Part shown: positions 57,665 to 64,000 of the stretch, piece by piece | Layout: every line of letters begins with the position of its first letter | Numbering within the stretch: the first letter of the stretch is position 1 | Source of the DNA: Phytophthora sp. 'mugwort' | Lineage: Eukaryota > Oomycota > Peronosporomycetes > Peronosporales > Peronosporaceae | Direction: 5' to 3' | Assembly (NCBI GenBank): GCA_033558025.1 | Contig: JAUCEF010000005.1 | Location: 4,836,001-4,900,000, forward strand | Length of the DNA stretch: 64,000 nucleotides | Translations under genes and position numbers: made by a program | The notes under the pieces: generated by a model | The model's input: the letters and a program-made list of their open reading frames with translations, nothing else | Database searches by the model: none | Told to the model about the DNA's origin: nothing

Positions 57665-59281
57665 TTACATGTACGAAATAGGCTCGTACACGTGAGTCTT
57701 CTTTGCGACTTCGCCACCCGTCAGGTCAAGCTCAACGTTCACGCAGAATAGGGAGCTGTTGCTGTCGTCATCGCTCGTCAGCAGGATCTCATAGTTCCCA
57801 GCAGGCGCAATGACTGGAAGGTTCACGTCCACCTTCAGGTCCGAGGACTTGCCCTTCTTCATGGGGCAAGCGAAGCCGTGCACGTCGATGTGGCCGAGGC
57901 CAAGCGGAAGAGGGATGTGCGTGTCGCCGCACAGCTTGCCTGAGTGTCCGAACACTTGCGTGCCAGCCAGTTTGACTCCAAGCTTGAAGTTGGCCGACTC
58001 GAAGTCCTGCTTCGACTTCCCGCTGCCAAAAAATGAAACCGGCTGGCCACGTTGAGGAGACGTGGGGGTCACTTCCAAGTCGGAGAAATCAATGATCGCG
58101 CTGCTAGCATCACCGCACTGCGTGATCTTGGCCGACGAGAACAGGTCAGCCAAATTCGTCGGACGGAAGTCACGTGTTTCAGCGGGGAATGAGTCGACAG
58201 GTTTATCCGCAGGGACTGATCGGGGCTCTTCCACGATTTTCTCAGACTTCTCAGCCTCCTCGGCCTGCTCGTCCTTCGAAATCAGCGTCGCAAACGGGTA
58301 GCTAGGCACTGAGGCGATACCGCACTGTCCAGCGGGTCCGTTCTCCTCACGTGCAAGACGAATGTATCCGCTCTCACCCCACGAGGGCCCCCACGAGTTC
58401 TTGACCTTCCAGAACTTCTGTCCGTTGTCCGAGCCGTACCCCACAGCCAGTACACCGTGGTCGAGCCTTGCGCCGCACGTCAGGTTAAAGACTCCAGACT
58501 TGTAAAACTGGAACGCCTTCTGGTCGGCCTCGATAGCCACGGAAACGGGCTGCTGAGCCACCGCCACCTTGAGTGCATGCTCATCCTCCGGGTTGACGTC
58601 CTGAAAGCCCGTGACCTTAACAACGCTCTCGCAGTTGCGGCACACCTGGGCCTTGGCCTTGTACTCGTAGTCCTCCTCGCTGCAGAGGCCGCCGTTGTCC
58701 TCAATCCACGCAAAGGCGTGGTCCATCAGGCCTCCGTTGCAGCCCATGTCGCCGTTGTGGTCGCAGTCCACGAGCTCCTGCTCCGAGAGGTTGGGAAGCG
58801 TGCCGCTCGAGACGAAGGTAGCTCCCTCGACTGCTCCCGTGGTAGAGAAGGCCCAGCACGAGCCGCACATGCCCTGGTTCTTGATGGGCGTGACGCCGCC
58901 CTTCTCCTGCCAGTCCACGGCCTCAGGCACCACCACGTCGGTCCAGAGCCCGTCGACGCGCGAGGCCAGACGCTGCTCCAGATACCCTTCGGGCAAGACG
59001 AGACCCGTCATCTTGAACTTGAATTCGTCGAACGACATGTGCGAAAACTCGTTGTGACCTAGCGTAACGCCCGTCCACGCGTTCTCGGCATTGTGCTCGG
59101 CGATGTACATATCGTTAGCGATGTACCTCTCCAGGCGCTTGGCGAACTCAAGCGCATCCGGGAACGAGACGCTATGGGACTTCATCCAGGCCGAGAACTC
59201 GTGTTCGTACTCGAGCGGCGTCTTAAGTGCATCAGCCAGGGCAAGGCTGGCCAGCAGGAGGGGGGCGAAGGTGGTGCGCAT
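57665..59281 (-). CDS. Secreted papain-family (C1A) cysteine protease with C-terminal ML domain
   Basis: Single-exon preproenzyme of 538 residues from ATG 59281. Signal peptide at about 1-18 (TTFAPLLLASLALADA). The I29 propeptide covers about 25-100, with an ERFNIN-like helix and GHNEFSHMSFDEF. Mature peptidase starts near VPEAVDWQEKG (about 118). The oxyanion Gln136 and nucleophile Cys142 are in NQGMCGSCWAF, His275 in LDHGVLAVGYG and Asn295 in VKNSWGPSWG, so the catalytic set is complete. A linker rich in Glu and Pro (about 335-385) leads to an MD-2-related lipid-recognition (ML) domain, about 386-523 (ITQCGDASS, GKLCGDTHIPLPLG, HGFACPMKKG, NYEILLTSDDDSNSSLFCVN), with paired cysteines. The fusion suggests lysosomal or extracellular proteolysis tied to lipid or sterol binding. 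It lies just beyond the transposon block. Confidence 0.93.
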   Translation of the reverse strand: MRTTFAPLLLASLALADALKTPLEYEHEFSAWMKSHSVSFPDALEFAKRLERYIANDMYIAEHNAENAWTGVTLGHNEFSHMSFDEFKFKMTGLVLPEGYLEQRLASRVDGLWTDVVVPEAVDWQEKGGVTPIKNQGMCGSCWAFSTTGAVEGATFVSSGTLPNLSEQELVDCDHNGDMGCNGGLMDHAFAWIEDNGGLCSEEDYEYKAKAQVCRNCESVVKVTGFQDVNPEDEHALKVAVAQQPVSVAIEADQKAFQFYKSGVFNLTCGARLDHGVLAVGYGSDNGQKFWKVKNSWGPSWGESGYIRLAREENGPAGQCGIASVPSYPFATLISKDEQAEEAEKSEKIVEEPRSVPADKPVDSFPAETRDFRPTNLADLFSSAKITQCGDASSAIIDFSDLEVTPTSPQRGQPVSFFGSGKSKQDFESANFKLGVKLAGTQVFGHSGKLCGDTHIPLPLGLGHIDVHGFACPMKKGKSSDLKVDVNLPVIAPAGNYEILLTSDDDSNSSLFCVNVELDLTGGEVAKKTHVYEPISYM

Positions 59282-59598
59282 GCCGACGAGCAGAATGATG
59301 GTCTTGGGCTTGACGGCGGAAGGAATTGTGAGAGAAGGCGGGGGGGTGCCGGTTGAAGCGGGTTTTCACTTAGAATTTGTAGGGGTGAGAATCAGACGTT
59401 TGATGTGACGCCGGCCAATCGGAGCACGGGATCAGGCCGACTGTTTTGTTTTAACCAGTCCAATAGCAGTAAATGATATAGATTTGAACCAATCGAAGCG
59501 GTGTTAGATGGGAGTGTTCTCGCCGAGAAGAAGCTCACCTGCGGCATATCAAGTTCAAGGCTCGACGGCACGACCAAGACTGGCGTGCGCATTTACTC
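59282..59598. other. Intergenic, protease promoter region
   Basis: Upstream of the protease start on the minus strand. A gaatgatgg stretch at 59293-59301 (TCATTC in reverse) may be an initiator but is very close to the ATG. No other feature. Confidence 0.35.
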
Positions 59599-59997
59599 GT
59601 GTTGCATTGGTGCTGGCAAAAATGTTGTCTGAGTTCGGTGGACCTGAGTCGGTGGCGGGCGATGTTGAAGTTGCCGGCGTTGACTGCTCTGTCCATTGGG
59701 ACTTTAATCTTGTTCTTGACAGGTCTGGACACTTGGTATGCTGTTCGGTCTGTAATGCCTTACGCTATGGGTCCAAGATCATCTCAAGTTGCAGAGCTTT
59801 GCGTTCTGGAATGTCATGCATATGTAGTCGGATCGATCGCATCATTAACCGCGACCTTACCAATCTTTATACGCTGGGGGAGGTATCTTTTCGGCAGTGA
59901 AGTCTGTCCGAAACTCGTCGAGATGCTTGGTATGCCAGGAGAAAGTACACCAGTTCCCTTACAAGCAACAGGCAGAACTTTCTCCGTGCTCCTGTAG
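59599..59997 (+). CDS. Membrane-protein exon or fragment, possibly 7-TM receptor-like
   Basis: The plus-strand frame has two clear hydrophobic helices, LPALTALSIGTLILFLTGLD and AYVVGSIASLTATLPIFI, joined by a short polar loop. This resembles the first helices of oomycete receptor-type 7-TM proteins, but that is a guess from topology. A GT donor at about 59930 (gcttg|gtatgcc) might lead to further exons; none could be joined convincingly. Could be the 5' part of a gene continuing into 60.1-60.5 kb, or a remnant. Confidence 0.35.
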   Translation: MLHWCWQKCCLSSVDLSRWRAMLKLPALTALSIGTLILFLTGLDTWYAVRSVMPYAMGPRSSQVAELCVLECHAYVVGSIASLTATLPIFIRWGRYLFGSEVCPKLVEMLGMPGESTPVPLQATGRTFSVLL

Positions 59998-60109
59998 TGC
60001 TAGTGCAGCTTGCGTAACAATACGCCCACATCCGTGGATTAAGTAGACTATCACAGCGCAGAACGATTTCAAACCGGACAATATCTGAACGCACAATGGC
60101 TAGAATGGC

Positions 60110-60562
60110 GTGGCTCGTGAACCTGGAGCCCAGACTGATCATGGCTACGAGCTCGTCGCAGCACATTGCCTCGCCATTGTTTCCCTGTGTTGTTCGGATA
60201 CCTCCTCCTCTGTCGGCGGGGCATCAATAGCACGCGCCTTGCAACGTATTCAACCACTATGCTTTATGGATGCCAGGCCTCTCGCTCGATTAGAAGATAT
60301 CGTCTCTAAAAATGTGTCAAAGCTGAAGCGGGCGTCCAGCGAGTCGTCGCGATGTTCGGCTGATATCTTCTACTTGATGCACGTGGCCATTGATCGTGCG
60401 CAAAGTTCGATCTCCAAGGAGCGAGTGCATCGTATCAAGCTGCCTCCGTTTCCTCCCACTGCCGGCGACGGACAAGTAATCAAATCGACCGTCGAGGGGT
60501 TCTGCTTCGCGTCTCGGCGTTCAAGCTCATCGAGCGAAGCGAACAGTCGTCCGTCGTTTTAG
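60110..60562 (+). CDS. Uncharacterised open frame, maybe a 3' exon
   Basis: A 150-residue frame ending at 60562 with protein-like middle part (RPLARLEDIVSKNVSKLKRA, then ISKERVHRIKLPPFPP) and a serine-rich end. No family recognised. It could be the last exon of the gene that begins with the membrane helices at 59.6 kb, but no in-frame splice path was established. Confidence 0.3.
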   Translation: MAREPGAQTDHGYELVAAHCLAIVSLCCSDTSSSVGGASIARALQRIQPLCFMDARPLARLEDIVSKNVSKLKRASSESSRCSADIFYLMHVAIDRAQSSISKERVHRIKLPPFPPTAGDGQVIKSTVEGFCFASRRSSSSSEANSRPSF

Positions 60563-60884
60563 CGACTACAACCCATGCTATTACGGTCACATCGGCGCGC
60601 TATGGAGCGGCCTAACTCACTTCGTGTTCGTATGTGTGCACGAGCATCTGGCCATTTATACTCCCTATTAGGCCTCTTTCCACACATGATAGATCCAAAT
60701 GGCCACGCCCAATCGTAACCGCCGTCCGACTTCAACAACGTTTTGTGCCATCCAATCGTCGCCTCGAAAACTGATTTTATCTCATGGTAATTGGCCAAAA
60801 ACGTGGCAAACTCGTACAGCACCGGCTGAGCAAAAAGCGCAGTTCTGCATTATCAGGCCGTCACCGAAGCCCACAAGTCTCGTC

Positions 60885-61829
60885 ATGGCCGCCGCCACCT
60901 CCGACAAGCGCCTGCCGCGGCCATTGCAGATCGCCATAGCCGCCGCCGCACGCCGCCGCCAGTCCTCGCTGATGCTCACCTCCGTGTCGTGTCCGCGCGT
61001 CAAGCACGAGGATCTGCTCTGCTCCATTTGCTTCGACATCTTGTGCTTCCCAGTTACGCTGCCTTGTGGGTACGTACGCTGAGCGCGATTGTGTACGGTC
61101 GGTGGCTTGTGATGTGTCTTCGTGACATGAGGACGCACTGTTTTATGTGGTTGCAGACACAACTTTGACCGGGGCTGCATCTTGACGGCCTGGGCTCACG
61201 ATGCCTCGTCCTCTAGTGCTCGGTCGGCCGTATTGCCGTCGCCACGCCGAACTGTGCCAAGGGATGAAGATGCAGAGACTCCACATGGGCGAGTCGCGCC
61301 GTCAATAGCGCAGCAGAGAGGCCACTTGTGTCCGTTGTGTCGGCAGCAGGCAGATATCCACAAGATGGAGGAGCTGCAGGTGAATCTGCTACTCAAGGAG
61401 CTTATTGCGTCCCTGTATCCCGCGGAGACACGAAGTGCAGCCGCCCCAGCCAAGCAAAAATGTCTCCATTTGACGTTGCCGCCATCACCCCACCCAACTG
61501 GAACAGCGCTTACTACCAACACAGCAGCCTCGGCCTTCAGACGCCGACCGAATCTGCGCACATTCTCGTCTTTCGTTTACGTTTGCGCGGCGTCCATAAC
61601 AGACCCACCAGGGTTTGTACTAGCCGTACTGCTGCTACTGGTGCTGTTGGCTACAGCATGCAGTCCGCAGCCAGCGACAGCGCCACCCGCAGCTTCAGCC
61701 ATGGTCATGTTCGACACCCTGGATCGAGTATGCAACGGACTGTCGCTCATGATCCACCGGATCTCGATGCAAATGGACCAGATGGACCAGGTATCGCCAT
61801 GGATCCGCCTCGTATCGTACCTCCTCTAG
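60885..61829 (+). CDS. RING-type E3 ubiquitin ligase with C-terminal membrane anchor, two exons
   Basis: Predicted ubiquitin ligase, 285 residues. Exons 60885-61069 and 61157-61829. The intron interrupts the RING between CG and H, and the join gives VTLPCGHNFDRGCI. The C3HC4 pattern is complete but stretched: CSICFD, CGH, C in DRGCI, and a last pair CPLC about 55 residues later, after a Ser/Arg-rich insert. A helix after the RING (ADIHKMEELQVNLLLKELIA) is usual for TRIM/RNF-like E3s. A single hydrophobic span at about 214-230 (GFVLAVLLLLVLLATA) suggests a tail-anchored protein with the RING in the cytosol. The start is ATG 60885 (MAAATSDKRLPRP); an upstream ATG in the same frame would give a less likely N-terminus. 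Confidence 0.8.
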
Positions 61830-62074
61830 CTGCATCAGCTCTGCTGCTGCTCTGTTACGCACACCGTGTTTTATTCAAGCGCAGCGACGAAGGATACCAG
61901 CTCGCTTAAACCTTCCGAGGTCACATCCCAGCATACATATATTTATGTCAAAGTTACAGCCCAAGCAACACGAGTCAGCCAGCCCAGCACCATGACGTGA
62001 ACGGAGCTACTCGACCGGATAAAGAAAGGAAAACGAACGTTCTTCTTCGCCTCCTCTAAATCGCTGTCTCTTGT
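61830..62074. other. Convergent 3' spacer
   Basis: Holds the 3' UTRs of the RING gene (+) and the dynein gene (-). Nothing else seen. Confidence 0.5.
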
Positions 62075-64000
62075 CTAGTATCGTAGACTGCAGAAGCACG
62101 CTACTCCTGCCTTAATCCAGTATTCTTGGTCGGCGAAGAGCACTTGTGCATTAGTCTCCGACACGAGCGAGTTGCGGAAAATGTTTGGCTTGTTGGCCGG
62201 GATCTCGAGCCACATGACGAAGTTGGTGGAGTGGCCTGTAGTAGACAGCGTACCTGTCCGTGTAAGGATCTTGTAGACCGGACAACGGTAGATGCCTCTC
62301 TGAGGCGCTTCGCGATTTCGTTGTGGGAGCAGATGAATGACAGGCATCTTGGCGAACAATTCGCGTGGCAACGGATCGTCCAGCGCTTTGACCTCGGGAT
62401 TCCAGCGAGCTCCCTCCAAGAACAACCCGTAAGTGTAACAGCCATCCACTGGTCGCGTCGTGAGCTGCTCGACAGTCTCGGGCAGCATGAGAAACTGGAA
62501 CGACAACGAGTCAATGGGCAGTTTGTACCGTCGTGCATGGTTCTGGATCGTGCCCGTCATGAAACCTTGCGGGAAGAAGAAACCCGATATCCAAAACACG
62601 GCAGGGATACCGTGTGCAATCCAGTTCGAGATGAACGTCAAACGCTCCAGGAGGTCCTTGACCCAGGCGCCCAGTGGTTTAAGTGACGGATAAGCTTTCG
62701 CTTCCCAGACGGCAGGGACCTTTTGGTCGTAAAGGGATGCCCCCATTGCTTCAAGCTCAGCGGACATGACTACAAGACCTTTCAGACCTTGTTGTACGAG
62801 GTGCAGCGTGCTCGTCATAACAGCCAGCAACTTGTTGAAGCGCTCTACCTCTTGAGCTAGTACAGTATTCATGGACTCATCGTAGCAGACTGGGAATGTC
62901 GCCTGAACATGTTCGAGATCGTATTGGGACGGCAGTTGCGAGGCAATCGCCTGTGCAGCGTCGGCGATAATCTCTTCCCGACTTTTACCACCGCCAGAAC
63001 TGACTCGTGGTTGTAACGAGAGCAACAAGTCGAACGCCTCGTACGTCTCTGCTTGAGCACTTGTAATGTTGGCATTTTCATGCATACCAAAGACTTCAGG
63101 CTCTGGATTGATAGGCAGCGAGTTGATATAGTCCACATAGCTCTCGTACGCATTCCGCGGGTCACATTCAATGGAGTAGTAAAGGCCGCTTCGTGAGAAC
63201 TTATAGTCCTTCTGTAAGGTGGCCGCTTTGAAGAACGTCATGAGAATGACATCCGATGTCCGCATATCCTTGTCGTCGGTAATTCGTCCACCGTAATTGA
63301 TGGAGGACGTCATCACTTGCAGCACGTCGAAGGGCACGTGATCGTACGTGTCTAAGAACATTTCGAGCTGCGCCACACTAATGTCCAAGTCCGTCTCGTT
63401 AAACTGGTACGGGATATTCCATCCAAGCGCGCCAAAGCGTTTGCGTTCACACACAATGGCGTGGTAAAAGCACAATCCGAAGAGCAGTTTGCGGAAAACT
63501 TCAGGTTTACGAGTCGCGTTAAGCCGCGTCTCATCGAGTTTGTAGTATGTGTTTTTGAGATTCGCACGCAAGCCCTTGGGCGCCTCTTTCGTCATCTTGA
63601 CACCATCCTGCAGCACGGACGCAGGGAACGCTGATGTCGGCATACTCGTGAGCCAGAGCCGGAAATTGTCGTGAAGTTTGGTCGGATCCAGCTCTTCACA
63701 AATGCGTTCAAGTTCGGGCATCCAACTCAGTGCCAAATGGCAGTTCTGGAGCAAGACCCACTCACCTCTTGTCGTGGCTCCTTCAATCAGTCGCGCGGCT
63801 AAAGTCCCTTGACCTTGACCCAGTGCAATCGACTTGAGTTTAGTTTCCATGCCCGTACTTACTGCAAACCCGTGCAGGTCCTTGGCCGGATCGGAGCCTT
63901 GAGACAGCACAAAAATCAGTGGCGTGGTCGGATTGGCATCTTGAAATGTGTTGGCGAGGTCAAATGGCGGCGGCTCGATGAATTCCTTGCCCAATTTGGC
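62075..64000 (-). CDS. Axonemal (inner-arm type) dynein heavy chain, C-terminal part
   Basis: Flagellar motor subunit; only the last 640 or so residues lie in the window, and the frame stays open to the right edge, so the true start is beyond 64000. Visible parts: the end of AAA5/AAA6 (PLIFVLSQGSDPAKDL, then QGTLAARLIEGATTRG, WVLLQNCHLALSWMPELE, FRLWLTSMP), the C-terminal linker helix region (GLRANLKNTYY, LLFGLCFYHAIVCERK, GWNIPYQFNETDL) and the final domain (VFWISGFFFPQGFMTG, DGCYTYGLFLEGARW, YRCPVYKT-like). The chain ends WIKAGVACFCSLRY, where most axonemal chains have WI-x-RGVALLCQL. It fits DNAH1/3/7/12-type single-headed inner arm chains. Oomycete zoospores are flagellated, so expression in sporulation is expected. 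Confidence 0.92.
   Translation of the reverse strand, partial: AKLGKEFIEPPPFDLANTFQDANPTTPLIFVLSQGSDPAKDLHGFAVSTGMETKLKSIALGQGQGTLAARLIEGATTRGEWVLLQNCHLALSWMPELERICEELDPTKLHDNFRLWLTSMPTSAFPASVLQDGVKMTKEAPKGLRANLKNTYYKLDETRLNATRKPEVFRKLLFGLCFYHAIVCERKRFGALGWNIPYQFNETDLDISVAQLEMFLDTYDHVPFDVLQVMTSSINYGGRITDDKDMRTSDVILMTFFKAATLQKDYKFSRSGLYYSIECDPRNAYESYVDYINSLPINPEPEVFGMHENANITSAQAETYEAFDLLLSLQPRVSSGGGKSREEIIADAAQAIASQLPSQYDLEHVQATFPVCYDESMNTVLAQEVERFNKLLAVMTSTLHLVQQGLKGLVVMSAELEAMGASLYDQKVPAVWEAKAYPSLKPLGAWVKDLLERLTFISNWIAHGIPAVFWISGFFFPQGFMTGTIQNHARRYKLPIDSLSFQFLMLPETVEQLTTRPVDGCYTYGLFLEGARWNPEVKALDDPLPRELFAKMPVIHLLPQRNREAPQRGIYRCPVYKILTRTGTLSTTGHSTNFVMWLEIPANKPNIFRNSLVSETNAQVLFADQEYWIKAGVACFCSLRY

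Noticed and set aside
58457..59062. 201-codon plus-strand frame
   Set aside because: Antisense to the cysteine protease; the real gene on the other strand has full catalytic motifs.
61328..61909. 193-codon frame overlapping the RING gene
   Set aside because: Alternative frame of the RING exon; the accepted frame holds CPLC and a transmembrane helix.
62126..62686. 186-codon plus-strand frame
   Set aside because: Antisense to the dynein heavy chain C-terminus.
1..64000. RXLR or CRN-type effector genes
   Set aside because: No frame showed a signal peptide followed by RXLR/EER or an LFLAK motif, although the setting made them worth looking for.

Overview
The window looks like nuclear DNA of an oomycete, most likely a Phytophthora-type Peronosporales species. 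The signs are intron-poor, GC-rich genes with very short introns, START-like/FYVE/GAF proteins, a papain protease fused to an ML lipid-binding domain, an axonemal dynein heavy chain (flagellated zoospores), a lone sterol C5-desaturase, and a transposon mix of hAT, PIF/Harbinger, MULE, Tc1/mariner and DIRS-like tyrosine-recombinase elements. No tRNA, rRNA, CRISPR array or prokaryotic signal was seen.

Left block (1-31.5 kb) is mostly genic. It holds an MFSD6-like transporter (-) with a decayed paralogue beside it, a BAR-domain protein (+), two START-like/FYVE/GAF proteins (+) with the complex I LYR subunit NDUFA6 (-) between them, a 2272-residue PHIP/BRWD-type chromatin reader (-), a two-domain CrcB/FEX-type fluoride channel (+) sharing a 203-bp divergent promoter with it, an SRSF1-like splicing factor (+), a UDP-HexNAc pyrophosphorylase made of two fused copies (-), and a four-exon OHCU decarboxylase of urate breakdown (-). 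A C5-sterol desaturase (-) at 31.6-32.4 kb closes the block.

Middle block (about 32.9-57.2 kb) is a transposon graveyard. It has two hAT copies (one carrying a 757-bp nested insert flanked by 8-bp target duplications), a Tc1/mariner relic, three PIF/Harbinger copies (two still paired with an opposing Myb/SANT coiled-coil ORF), two MULE relics, MITE-like hairpin sequence, and a 5-kb DIRS-like retrotransposon with gag, RT, RNase H and tyrosine recombinase parts. I found no intact host gene here.

Right block (57.6-64 kb) is genic again: a secreted cysteine protease-ML fusion (-), a poorly resolved membrane-protein fragment (+), a membrane-anchored RING E3 ligase (+), and the C-terminal part of an axonemal dynein heavy chain (-) that runs off the window end.

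Exon boundaries were read by eye from GT/AG (one GC/AG) sites, frame continuity and family resemblance. For every multi-exon gene listed as complete, the summed exon length is a multiple of three. Nothing was checked by search or transcript data.
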